DNA from: Nannocystis pusilla | GTDB lineage: Bacteria > Myxococcota_A > Polyangia > Nannocystales > Nannocystaceae | Length of the DNA stretch: 64,000 bases | Reading direction: 5' to 3' | NCBI RefSeq assembly: GCF_020073745.1 | Contig: NZ_JAIRAU010000015.1 | Coordinates: 1 to 64,000, forward strand | Shown here: positions 37,998 through 45,674 of the stretch, piece by piece | How the letters are laid out: the number at the start of each line of letters is the position of its first letter | Numbering within the stretch: the stretch's first letter is position 1 | Translations under genes and position numbers: made by a program | The notes under the pieces: model-generated | What the model saw: the letters and a program-made list of their open reading frames with translations, nothing else | Told to the model about the DNA's origin: nothing | Database searches by the model: none

Positions 37998-38525
37998 TCA
38001 GCGAACGCCGGCAGGGACGCTGTAGGTGACCTCGGTCGCGCTGTTGATCTGCAGCGCGGCGCCGATGTCGAACAGCCAGGTCTTGTTGCCGGCGAGCTCG
38101 CACTTGTCGGCCTCGGGATCGACGCAGACGTAGAACGGCAGCGGTGAACCCTTGCCGACGACGACGCTGTAGGGTTGCCAGGTCGGGCAGCCGCCGAAGT
38201 GAAGCTCGAGGCGGAGCTTGCCGTCGGCGACGGCGGGCGCGACCTTCGGGGCCGGGGCGCTGTAGGTCCCCTCGGGGCAGGCGTCGCGGACAGGGCCGAG
38301 GTAGTGGTCGCCGTCCTGCTCGAGGGCGAAGGCGGGATCCTTGCTGCGATCGACGACCGCGGGACTGGCAGGCTTGGCCGGCTCCGCCGAGTTGGCCGGC
38401 TCTGCGGTCTTGACCGGATCTGCGGGCTTGGCCGGATCTGCGGTCCTGGCGGGGGATGGCTCGACGCCGCCGCACGCGGTCGCGCCGAGGAGGAGGGTGA
38501 GGATCACGGCTCGTGGCATGGACAT
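37998..38525 (-). CDS. lipoprotein, tandem paralogue 2
   Basis: This 175-aa protein is a paralogue of the downstream lipoprotein. It has a signal ending GATAC, a linker built from short PAKPADP/EPA repeats, and a domain beginning DRSKDPAFALEQDGDHYLG, with the matching GGCPTW, GSPLPF and SATEVTYSVP landmarks. The linker differs most, as expected for a fast-evolving spacer. The gap to the paralogue is 34 bp, so they are likely co-transcribed, with this gene first. Confidence 0.82.
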   Translation of the reverse strand: MSMPRAVILTLLLGATACGGVEPSPARTADPAKPADPVKTAEPANSAEPAKPASPAVVDRSKDPAFALEQDGDHYLGPVRDACPEGTYSAPAPKVAPAVADGKLRLELHFGGCPTWQPYSVVVGKGSPLPFYVCVDPEADKCELAGNKTWLFDIGAALQINSATEVTYSVPAGVR

Positions 38526-38650
38526 GTCTCGCGGTGGTGTCTCAACGCCGCGACGGAGAGGAACCCTACCCTGGTTTCGTCGAGGACACCGCGACGAGAT
38601 GTCCCAGACGACCTCGGGGTATGGCAGGCCTCGCCGCCCGAGGGCGGATG

Positions 38651-38688
38651 AGACCTGGTGCTCAGGACATGTCCTGAAGGCCTAGTCC
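38651..38688. repeat. three-unit decamer array containing a stop codon
   Basis: Cores CCTG, CATG and CTAG begin at 38654, 38668 and 38682. The CTA of the last core is the complement of the TAG stop of the Cys-rich lipoprotein gene. Confidence 0.8.
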
Positions 38689-39032
38689 CACTCGCACACG
38701 CCGTCGTGCTTGCACTTCTGGCCGGGGGCGCAGTCGGCCGCGGTGGCGCAGGCGTAGAGGCAGACGCCGTGCTCGCACAGCAGGCCGGCCGGGCACTCGG
38801 GGTCGCTGTCGCACTCGAAGGTGCACATGCCGCCGTCGCACTCCTTCTTGTCGCAGCAGTGACCCGAGCCGCACTCGTCGTCGGCTTCGCAGAAGGCACC
38901 GACACCCCCGGGACAGTGCGGGTCGTAGCGGCAGTCCCCCCCGGGCGGTCCCGGAGGCCCGCAGGTGATGCTCAGCAGGGCGCCGAGGGTGAGGCCGAGG
39001 AGGGTGGGCAGCCAACCGGGCGATCGTGGCAT
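38682..39032 (-). CDS. small Cys-rich lipoprotein
   Basis: This 116-aa protein has a signal ending LLSITC, followed by about 14 Cys residues in short spacing (CPGGVGAFCEADDECGSGHC, then CPAGLLCEHGVC). The pattern resembles the disulfide-rich dickkopf/EGF-like modules common in myxobacterial surface lipoproteins. The function is unknown. The TAG stop lies within a decamer repeat unit. Confidence 0.78.
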   Translation of the reverse strand: MPRSPGWLPTLLGLTLGALLSITCGPPGPPGGDCRYDPHCPGGVGAFCEADDECGSGHCCDKKECDGGMCTFECDSDPECPAGLLCEHGVCLYACATAADCAPGQKCKHDGVCEWD

Positions 39033-39064
39033 GAAGGCGAGGATCGACCGGGCGGGCGTCGCCG

Positions 39065-39634
39065 TCAACGGGCGAGGCGGCGGTCGGCGGGCCCCGCAGC
39101 GCCGGGGGCGAGAGCGGCGAGGAGCCGGGCCTCGAGGTCGCCGCCCGGGAGCGCCCACACGCCCGTGAGACCGGCCACGCGCGCGGCCTCGATGTTGTCC
39201 CGCTGATCGTCGACGACGACGACGGCGGACGCGAGGCCGCGAAGGTGGGCCCAGAAGCGAGGATCGGGCTTGGCGACGCCGAGCTCCCCGCTGCACACCC
39301 AGTGATCGACGAGGCCGGCGTCGCCGAGCCGCTCGCGGACGACGGCGAGCCACGCGCTTGCGAAATTGGTGGCGAGCGCGATCCTGTGGCCGCGCGCGCG
39401 CACCCGCGAGACGAGGGCCAGGCGATCTGTCCGCAAGCGCAGGCAGGCCCGGTAGGCCGCCGCGGCGTCGCGGTCCCAGAACGCGTCCTCGTCGATGGCG
39501 CCGATCCGCAGGCGGTGCCAGCGCTCGCGGTCGGGGGCGCCGTGGATCTCCCGCCACGAGGGCTCGGCGAGCACGCCGATCAGATCGAAGGCGACCAGCG
39601 GCAGGTCGGCGGATTGGGTTGGATGTTCGGACAT
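39065..39634 (-). CDS. HAD-superfamily hydrolase (YihX-like)
   Basis: This is a 189-aa HAD phosphatase-like protein. Motif I is FDLIGVL, where the second Asp of the usual DxD is replaced by Ile. LATNFASAW matches motif II, VAKPDPRFW holds the motif III Lys, and VVVDDQRDNIEAA is motif IV. Loss of the second motif I Asp may alter phosphatase activity. The ATG at 39634 lies in a repeat half-site. An alternative ATG at 39661 lies in another, so the repeats decide the start here. Confidence 0.82.
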   Translation of the reverse strand: MSEHPTQSADLPLVAFDLIGVLAEPSWREIHGAPDRERWHRLRIGAIDEDAFWDRDAAAAYRACLRLRTDRLALVSRVRARGHRIALATNFASAWLAVVRERLGDAGLVDHWVCSGELGVAKPDPRFWAHLRGLASAVVVVDDQRDNIEAARVAGLTGVWALPGGDLEARLLAALAPGAAGPADRRLAR

Positions 39635-39693
39635 GTTCTTGAAGGCCTGGTCGTCTATCATGTCCTTGTGGACATGTGCTTCAGAGCAGGCCG
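39629..39693. repeat. decamer array over a gene start
   Basis: Cores CATG at 39632 and CCTG at 39646 are followed by CATG, CATG and CAGG at 39659, 39673 and 39687, with one 13-bp step between the two groups. CATGTCC-TTGT-GGACATG at 39659-39676 is a perfect hairpin. It spans the HAD gene start and the end of the next gene upstream. Confidence 0.88.
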
Positions 39694-40688
39694 TAGCGGA
39701 CCAGGTGATCGGGGGAGCGCTGCCACAGGTGGCCGACGACGGCGGTGGCGGCCACGTCGAAGCGCTCGGCGCCGGCGCGGAGGCGGCGGAACACCGGCGA
39801 GGCCTCGCGCGCGTCGTAGGCGAGGAGGTCGAGGGCGCCGCGGGTGTCGGGGTCGGCGAGGGCGGCGAGGAAGGCGTCGTAGGCGGTGACGAGGCCGGCG
39901 CACAGGGGGAGGCCGCCGAGCGGGCGCAGGGCCTCGGCGGTGCGCAGGAGCGGCGGCTGCGGCAACATCTCGGCGAGCCAGCCGTCGCGGGCGTCGTCGG
40001 GCAGGAGGGCGGCGCGACAGAACACGGCGAGGTTGGCGAGGTGCCACAGCTTCCGCGAGTGGCGGAGCTTGAAGTAGCGGACGGCCCAGTGCTTGCCGGC
40101 GTTCTCGACCTTGAACCGGTAGTCGACGCAGATCGTGCGGTAGTAGCGGTGGAGGTCGTTGCTCAGCGAGGTGAGGTAGCGGCCGCGGGTGGTGGCGCCG
40201 CCGGCGTAGGCGCCGAACACGGCGTCGACGACGGCGGCGGCGTCGGCGGCGTCGGCGAGCCAGGCGCCCTCGGTGAGGAGGAGGGCGCGGTAGGTGAGGT
40301 GGTCGTTGCTGTCGCCGCGGCCGCCGATGTCGCCGAGCAGGTCGTCGAGCGCGACGGCGCTGTGGAAGGTCTTGTCGGGGACGTCGTAGCCGCGCCGGCG
40401 CAGGACGGCGGCGACGGCCTCGCGCGCGCTGCGGGCGGCGTCGGGGTCGCAGGCGCCGCGGCGGTAGACGACGGCGAGGTCGAGGTCGCTGAGGGCGCTC
40501 GACTCGTGGCGCCCGAGCGAGCCGAGCGCGAAGGCGGCGCAGCCGGGCGGGACGAGGCCGGCGAGCAGGCGCCGCAGCTCGGCGAGGCGGGTGTGCGAGC
40601 CGGCGGCGGCTTCGAGGACGTGGACGGCGTCGGCGTCGGTCAGGCCGAGCTCGGTGAGGAGAGGGCGGTAGTCGACCGGGCCGCGCAC
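39681..40688 (-). CDS. nucleotidyltransferase-fold protein (DUF294/GlnD-like)
   Basis: This is a 335-aa protein with a Pol-beta-type nucleotidyltransferase core, ALGSLGRHESSALSDLDLAV (the G-S...D-x-D pattern), then HLTYRALLLTEGAWL and a long helical C-terminal half (KLRHSRKLWHLANLA). This resembles the DUF294/GlnD-related putative nucleotidyltransferases. The likely start is the GTG at 40688, which shares the TGACGTG junction with the HD gene stop; an ATG at 40751 would lie in a repeat. The target is unknown. Confidence 0.82.
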   Translation of the reverse strand: MRGPVDYRPLLTELGLTDADAVHVLEAAAGSHTRLAELRRLLAGLVPPGCAAFALGSLGRHESSALSDLDLAVVYRRGACDPDAARSAREAVAAVLRRRGYDVPDKTFHSAVALDDLLGDIGGRGDSNDHLTYRALLLTEGAWLADAADAAAVVDAVFGAYAGGATTRGRYLTSLSNDLHRYYRTICVDYRFKVENAGKHWAVRYFKLRHSRKLWHLANLAVFCRAALLPDDARDGWLAEMLPQPPLLRTAEALRPLGGLPLCAGLVTAYDAFLAALADPDTRGALDLLAYDAREASPVFRRLRAGAERFDVAATAVVGHLWQRSPDHLVRYGLL

Positions 40689-40689
40689 G

Positions 40690-41787
40690 TCAGATCTCCG
40701 GGCCCTCGGCGCCGGGTAAGACTGTCCATCGGGACATGTCCTGGTGGACATGGTCGTCGAGACCGATGGGGAGCGTCAGCTGGGCGGCGGCGTGGCGCGG
40801 GCTGACGAACGCGAGCTGGCGGGTGTGGCGGTAGCGGCGCGACCACTGCTTGCGCGGCAGGCCGTGCGGGCCGGCCTCGACGCTGGTGTCGACGAAGTAG
40901 CGCTTGTGCACGCGCGGGACCACGTCGTCGCCGGCCTCGGGCGGGACGCGGGTGCGCTGAAAGCGGTCGTCTTGCCCCTCGGACAGGCCGCTGCGGCGCG
41001 CGTGGGCGTCGGCGAGGGCCCGCAGGGCGGCGTCGTCGAAGTCGGCGAAGCGGGCGAACACCCGCGCGTCGAAGGCGTCGGCGACGGCGCGCGACAGCTC
41101 GGCCTCGCAGACGATGTTGGAGGGGAGGTTGATGACCTCGCTGTAGATCCGGTCCTTGAGGGCCCAGAAGCGGTCGATGACGGGGAGGGCGTCGGCGTCG
41201 ATGAGCAGCTCGCGGCCGTGGCGGACGAACACGGCGCGCGGCAGGCGGACGCCGGCGCGGCCGAAGGTGCGGGCGGTGCGGACGATGCCGTCGAGGGTGT
41301 CGAGGTTGATCGGCGCGAGCAAGAGGGCCGAGAGGTCGAGCGCGAGGCCGTCGTCGCGGCCGCCGATGATCGCCCACACGCGCTCGGGGTCGAGGTCGAC
41401 GGCGCGGAGGACGGGGCGCAGCGAGAGGGCCTCCGGGATGGCGCCGTTGCCGAGGACGATCCACTCGCTGACGCCGTGGTGCGCGACGCCGAGGGCCCGC
41501 TCGAAGCCGGGCTCGGCGGCGTGCGACAGCGGGAAGTGGCCGATGTCGTGCAAGAGGCAGGCGGCGACGAAGTGGCGCAGGTCGCCGCGCGCGAGCTCGA
41601 GGGCGGCGCCGAAGCGCCGGCCGAGGGCGGCGACGCCGAGCGAGTGATCGAGGCGGGTGGCCGGGTCGTGGCTGCGCGGGTGCCAGTCGAGGGTGCCGAG
41701 GAAGCTGATCCGGGCGAGGCGCTGCACCCACGGCGAGTCCAGCAGCGGGGCGCCGAGCAGGCGGACGAGGGCCGGGGGGGCAGACAC
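40690..41787 (-). CDS. HD-domain phosphohydrolase (SAMHD1/dGTPase-like)
   Basis: This is a 365-aa protein with the HD signature: TRLDHSLGVAALG for the first His and CLLHDIGHFPLSHA for the central HD pair, plus LLLAPINLDTLDGI with a late Asp ligand. This is the arrangement of dNTPase/SAMHD1-type hydrolases, though nucleotide specificity cannot be read from sequence. The start is uncertain; the GTG at 41787 avoids overlap with the divergent EVE gene. A decamer array (40718-40755) encodes the last 13 or so residues. Its stop abuts the nucleotidyltransferase start. Confidence 0.8.
   Translation of the reverse strand: MSAPPALVRLLGAPLLDSPWVQRLARISFLGTLDWHPRSHDPATRLDHSLGVAALGRRFGAALELARGDLRHFVAACLLHDIGHFPLSHAAEPGFERALGVAHHGVSEWIVLGNGAIPEALSLRPVLRAVDLDPERVWAIIGGRDDGLALDLSALLLAPINLDTLDGIVRTARTFGRAGVRLPRAVFVRHGRELLIDADALPVIDRFWALKDRIYSEVINLPSNIVCEAELSRAVADAFDARVFARFADFDDAALRALADAHARRSGLSEGQDDRFQRTRVPPEAGDDVVPRVHKRYFVDTSVEAGPHGLPRKQWSRRYRHTRQLAFVSPRHAAAQLTLPIGLDDHVHQDMSRWTVLPGAEGPEI
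40718..40755. repeat. three-unit decamer array at the HD gene C-terminus
   Basis: Cores ACTG, CATG and CATG begin at 40721, 40735 and 40749. CATGTCC-TGGT-GGACATG at 40735-40752 is a perfect hairpin. Confidence 0.85.
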
Positions 41788-41884
41788 GGCCCCCGGACGC
41801 TGGCACAGGCCCGCGAAGCTGCCAAGGGGTGGGGTCGCCGCGGCCGCTTGCAAACCGGCGCGCGCTCTGCGAATCAGGCGAGGC

Positions 41885-42385
41885 GTGACGAAGAAGAGCG
41901 CGAAGATCCGCCACTGGCTCATGAAGAGCGAGCCCGACGTGTTCTCCATCGACGACCTGCAGCGCATGGGCAAGACGGCGTGGGAGGGCGTGCGCAACTA
42001 CACCGCCCGCAACTCGATGCGCGACGACATGAAGATCGGCGACCTGGTGATCTTCTACCACTCGAGCGTCGAGCCCGCCGGGGCGGTGGGGCTGGCCCGC
42101 GTGTGCAGCGCGCCGTACCCGGACCCGACCCAGTTCGACGACAAGAGCGAGTACTTCGACCCCAAGTCGACGCGCGAGGCGCCGCGCTGGATCCTGGTCG
42201 ACGTCGAGTTCGTCGAGAAGTGGGGCCGCATGGTCACGCTGGCCGAGCTCAAGGCCGACAAGGCGCTGAAGGACATGCTGGTGGTGCAGAAGGGCCAGCG
42301 CCTCAGCGTGCAGGCGGTCGCCGACAAGCACTTCGAGCGGGTGCTCAAGAAGGCCGGCGCGAAGCCGGCGGAGGCCCGGGGATGA
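41885..42385 (+). CDS. EVE-domain protein
   Basis: This 166-aa protein belongs to the EVE (PUA-like) family related to thymocyte nuclear protein 1. It begins RHWLMKSEPDVFSIDDL and has WEGVRNYTARNSMRDDMKIG and VIFYHSSVEPAGAVGLARV, the conserved pocket for modified bases. EVE domains bind modified cytosines or RNA bases. The GTG start at 41885 was chosen because it precedes the conserved start by a few residues. The stop overlaps the CYTH-gene ATG. Confidence 0.92.
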   Translation: MTKKSAKIRHWLMKSEPDVFSIDDLQRMGKTAWEGVRNYTARNSMRDDMKIGDLVIFYHSSVEPAGAVGLARVCSAPYPDPTQFDDKSEYFDPKSTREAPRWILVDVEFVEKWGRMVTLAELKADKALKDMLVVQKGQRLSVQAVADKHFERVLKKAGAKPAEARG

Positions 42386-42924
42386 GCGCGGCCCGCAACA
42401 TCGAGCTCAAGGCCCGCTGCGCCGACCTCGAGGCGGCGCGGGCGGCGGCGGAGCGCCACGGGGCGCGGTTCGTCCGCGTCGAGCACCAGCGCGACACGTT
42501 CTTTCACGCGCGCCAGGGGCGGTTGAAGCTGCGTGAACGGACATGGCGCGAGGGACAGGACTCGGAGGACAGGTCGGATGCGGAGCTGATCCCGTACGAG
42601 CGGTCCGACGTCGGCGAGGCCCGCGAGAGCCGCTACCACGTGGTGCGGGTGATCGAGCCGCAGGCGCTGATCGCGGCGCTGGCGGCGGCGCTGGGGATCC
42701 GCGGGGTGGTGGCGAAGCGGCGCGAGCTGTGGATGTGGAAGAACGTGCGGATCCACCTCGATGCGGTCGAGGGGCTGGGGTCGTTCATCGAGTTCGAGGC
42801 GGTGATGCTCCCCGGCGAGACCGACGCGGAGGCGCACGCGCGGGTGGCGGCGCTGCAGGCGGCGCTCGGGCTGGCGGACGCGAGCGTGGTGCCGGTGGCT
42901 TACGCGGACCTGCTCGGGCTGTGA
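42382..42924 (+). CDS. CYTH-domain protein (class IV adenylate cyclase/thiamine-triphosphatase-like)
   Basis: This is a 180-aa CYTH protein with NIELKARC at the N-terminus (ExExK-like, first Glu replaced), RLKLRE, RVIEP, a Trp/Lys-rich segment and FIEFEAVM near the C-terminus. Members act on triphosphates or make cAMP; which applies here is unknown. A three-unit decamer array at 42539-42576 is read in frame as WREGQDSEDRSDAE in the surface loop between strands. It is coupled by overlap (ATGA) to the EVE gene. Confidence 0.88.
   Translation: MSAARNIELKARCADLEAARAAAERHGARFVRVEHQRDTFFHARQGRLKLRERTWREGQDSEDRSDAELIPYERSDVGEARESRYHVVRVIEPQALIAALAAALGIRGVVAKRRELWMWKNVRIHLDAVEGLGSFIEFEAVMLPGETDAEAHARVAALQAALGLADASVVPVAYADLLGL
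42539..42576. repeat. three-unit decamer array in frame in the CYTH gene
   Basis: Cores CATG, CAGG and CAGG begin at 42542, 42556 and 42570. Confidence 0.85.
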
Positions 42925-42994
42925 GGGGCGGGGCGATCGAGCGCCCCGGGGGCGGAGAGGCGCGTCCGGAGGCGCGGGGCGTGGAGAGCGTGGC

Positions 42995-43157
42995 GGGGCG
43001 GCCCGGGGACGGCGCAGCGGGTCCCTGCGACGCGGGTCCTTCCACACCAGGTGCTCGACGCCGCAGGCGGGTGGGGCGTGTGCGAGGATAGGCCCGGCGT
43101 CTGCGCGCCAGGTGCAGAGCCCCCCGCTGCTTCCCGCTGCGCCGTCCCGGGCCGCCC
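42995..43157 (+). repeat. 165-bp inverted-repeat element, copy B
   Basis: The 27-bp arms and the core match copy A, with one base deleted in the right arm. It is preceded by GCGGGGCGTGGAGAG and followed by TGGTGGCCCCGCTCG. Confidence 0.9.
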
Positions 43158-43454
43158 TGCGGAGAGTGTGGTGGCCCCGCTCGTCGCCGCTCGGAGGGCG
43201 CGCTCAAGGTGGCGCGTGCGAGGAGAGGCCTGGGCGTCTGCGGAGAGCATGGTGGCCCCGCTCGTCGCCGCTCGGAGGTCGCGCTCATGGTGGCGTGTGC
43301 GAGGAGAGGCCCGGTGTCTGCGCGCCAGGTGCAGAGCCCCCGCGGCGTCCCCGGGCCGCCCTGCGGCGAGTGGGGCGGCCGCGCTCGTCGCCGCTCGGAA
43401 TTCACGCTCATCGACGAATTCGTCGACGAGCGGAGGTCAGGCCGGGGCGACGAG
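43158..43454. repeat. degenerate tandem fragments of the 165-bp element
   Basis: The right flank TGGTGGCCCCGCTCGTCGCC recurs at about 43170 and 43252 (81-bp spacing), and a right-half fragment with TGCGCGCCAGGTGCAGAGCC lies at about 43319-43366. The rest of this region before hemH shows nothing coding. Confidence 0.75.
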
Positions 43455-43531
43455 GCGGATGTCCTGCGGGACAGGTGCGGCGCTCAGGCGGACAGCGGGG
43501 CGGCGGAGGAGCTGTCCGTGAGGACAGGTAG
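43455..43531. repeat. two decamer pairs at the 3' end of hemH
   Basis: Pairs GATG/CAGG at 43458/43472 and GCTG/CAGG at 43511/43525. The second is translated as part of the hemH C-terminus. Confidence 0.8.
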
Positions 43532-44572
43532 GGCGCGCGGGTGCGGGGCGGACTCGCGGATGATGATGGCGAGCGCGGCGACCCACACGGGGTGATCGTT
43601 GAGGCAGGGGACCAGGCGCAGGTCCTCGCCGCCCGCGGCCTTGAAGGCCTCGGCGGCGCGGATCCCGATCTCCTCGAGGGTCTCGAGGCAGTCGGCGACG
43701 AAGGCGGGGCAGAACACGGCGAGGCGGCGGACACCGCGGTGCGCGAGGGCGACGAGCTCGACGTCGGTGAAGGGCTGGATCCACGGGGTGCGGCCGAGCC
43801 GCGACTGGAAGCAGATCGTGGTGGCCTCGCGCCGCAGGCCGAGGCGGTCGCGCAGGGCGCCGGCGGTGGCGACGCAGTGGGCGCGGTAGCAGTTGCGGTT
43901 GTTGACGCCGATGCTGTCGCAGCAGCCGGGCCGGGTGAGGCAGTGAGCGCCGCTCGGGTCGCTCTTCTTGACCTGGCGCTCGGGGATGCCGTGGAAGCTG
44001 AACATGACGTGGTCGGGGCGGAAGTCCTCGAGGACAGGTGCGCCGACGCGCGCGAGGGCGTCGATGAAGGCGGGGTGGTCGTAGAACGGCGGGACGATGG
44101 TGAGGAAGGGGGTGTTCCACGGCTCGCCGGCGGCGCGGTAGAGCGCCTCGACGGTGGAGCCGGTGGAGCTGGCGGCGTACTGCGGGTACAGCGGGACGGC
44201 GACGATCCGGTCGCAGCCGCGCGCGCGCAGGGCGTCGAGGCCGCTCCGCAGAGAGGGCTCGCCGTAACGCATGGCGAGCTCGATGTCGACGTCGGGCATG
44301 GCGACGCGCAGGGCCTCGGTGAGGCGGCGCGAGTGGTGCAGCAGGGGCGAGCCGTCAGGACCCCACACGGTGCGGTAGGCGGCGGCCGAGCGGGCGGGGC
44401 GGAAGGGGAGGATGAACAGGTGGAGCAGCAGCCAGCGCCCGAGGGCGGAGATGTCGAGGACGCGCGGGTCGGACAGGAACTCGCGCAGGTAGCGGCGCAC
44501 CGCGGGGGCGCGCGGCGCGTCGGGCGTGCCGAGGTTGACGAGGAGGACGCCGAGCTTCGGTTCGGGTCGCAT
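43484..44572 (-). CDS. hemH: ferrochelatase with Cys-rich [2Fe-2S]-type insert
   Basis: This 362-aa enzyme inserts Fe(II) into protoporphyrin IX. Motifs are GVLLVNLGTPDAP, PLYPQYAASSTGS, the active-site FSFHGIPERQ, and the late FQSRLGRTPW and CPAFVADCLETLEEI. After the active-site His is an internal insert with five Cys (HCLTRPGCCDS to NRNCYRAHC). A Cys-rich internal segment binding a [2Fe-2S] cluster is known for Myxococcus xanthus ferrochelatase, which supports the lineage call. The start at 44572 (MRPEPKLG) is preferred over 44584 and 44611. The last residues come from a decamer repeat. Confidence 0.93.
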   Translation of the reverse strand: MRPEPKLGVLLVNLGTPDAPRAPAVRRYLREFLSDPRVLDISALGRWLLLHLFILPFRPARSAAAYRTVWGPDGSPLLHHSRRLTEALRVAMPDVDIELAMRYGEPSLRSGLDALRARGCDRIVAVPLYPQYAASSTGSTVEALYRAAGEPWNTPFLTIVPPFYDHPAFIDALARVGAPVLEDFRPDHVMFSFHGIPERQVKKSDPSGAHCLTRPGCCDSIGVNNRNCYRAHCVATAGALRDRLGLRREATTICFQSRLGRTPWIQPFTDVELVALAHRGVRRLAVFCPAFVADCLETLEEIGIRAAEAFKAAGGEDLRLVPCLNDHPVWVAALAIIIRESAPHPRALPVLTDSSSAAPLSA

Positions 44573-44652
44573 GCGCGGCGGCATCGTGGCGCGGTTCGGC
44601 GAGGCCCGCAACTGGGCCGCTCGCTTGACGCGGGGCCGGCGCGCGCGCCACG

Positions 44653-45414
44653 GTGACGGGCGTGACGCCGCAGACGAGCCTTCCGCCGGGCGAGGTCCAT
44701 GTGTGGCTGTGCGCCGCCGAAACGACGGTCGACGCCGACTGGCTGGCGGCGGCGCGCGGGCTGATGAACGCGGAGGAGCAGGCGCGCCAGGATCGCTTCG
44801 TGTTCGAGCGCAACCGGCGGCAGTTCGCGGTGGCGCGGGTGCTGGTGCGTCAGATCCTGGCCGGCTACACCGGGATCGCGGCGAGCGAGCTGTGCTTCTC
44901 GGCCAACCAGTACGGACGCCCGGCGCTGGTGATCGCGGGCGAGCGCGTGGAGTTCAACCTGTCGCACACCGACGGGCTGGCGGCCCTGGCGGTGACGCGG
45001 ACCGGCGAGGTCGGGGTCGACGTCGAGGACGCAGAGCGCCGCTCGCGGCCGGAGGAGGTGGCCGACCACTTCTTCGCGCCGTCGGAGGTGGCGAGCCTGA
45101 TGGCGCTGCCGGAGGAGCAACGACGAGCCCGCTTCTTCGACCTGTGGACGCTCAAGGAGGCGTACATCAAGGCGCGCGGGATGGGGCTGGCGATCCCGCT
45201 CGACGCGTTCGCGTACGACCTGTCGCGCGGCCGGGCGGCGATCGACCTGGCGATCGACGCGTCGCTCGGGGACCCGCGCGCGGGCTGGCAGTTCCGCCTC
45301 GAGGACCCGACGCCGCGGCACCGCCTGGCGCTGGCGGTCCGCTTGCCCGAAGGACATGCCCCAAAGGTCAGCTATCGGTGGGTCGGGCCGGCGGCGCCCG
45401 GACGGCTGGGCTGA
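44653..45414 (+). CDS. Sfp-type 4'-phosphopantetheinyl transferase
   Basis: This 253-aa protein transfers phosphopantetheine from CoA to carrier proteins. It shows the family motifs NLSHTDGLAALAV, GVDVEDAERR (Mg-binding) and WTLKEAYIKARGMGL. The size matches the Sfp/Gsp class, whose usual role is activating NRPS/PKS carrier domains. No NRPS or PKS genes are in this window, so it probably acts in trans. The start is GTG, divergent from hemH by 80 bp. Confidence 0.93.
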   Translation: MTGVTPQTSLPPGEVHVWLCAAETTVDADWLAAARGLMNAEEQARQDRFVFERNRRQFAVARVLVRQILAGYTGIAASELCFSANQYGRPALVIAGERVEFNLSHTDGLAALAVTRTGEVGVDVEDAERRSRPEEVADHFFAPSEVASLMALPEEQRRARFFDLWTLKEAYIKARGMGLAIPLDAFAYDLSRGRAAIDLAIDASLGDPRAGWQFRLEDPTPRHRLALAVRLPEGHAPKVSYRWVGPAAPGRLG

Positions 45415-45452
45415 GGCCGCAACCAAGGGCGCGGGGCGTGGAGAGCGGCGCC

Positions 45453-45588
45453 GGGGGGCCCGGAGACGGGCGCAGCGGGCCCCTGCGACGCGGGTCCTTC
45501 CACACCAGGTGCTCGACGCCGCAGACCGGCGTCTGCGCGCCAGGTGCAGAGCCCCCGCTGCTCCCCGCTGCGCCGTCCCCGGGTCGCG
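45453..45588 (+). repeat. inverted-repeat element, copy C (internal deletion)
   Basis: The arms are recognisable but more diverged, and about 28 bp of the core between GACGCCGCAG and CGGCGTCTG is missing. It lies between the phosphopantetheinyl transferase and trpS 3' ends. Confidence 0.85.
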
Positions 45589-45674
45589 CTGCGGAGAAGG
45601 TGGCGGCCCCGCGTGGCGCCGGCTGGCTCTCGGGTCAGGGGACGTCGACCCGAGAGCGGCGGCGCTCGTGGCCG

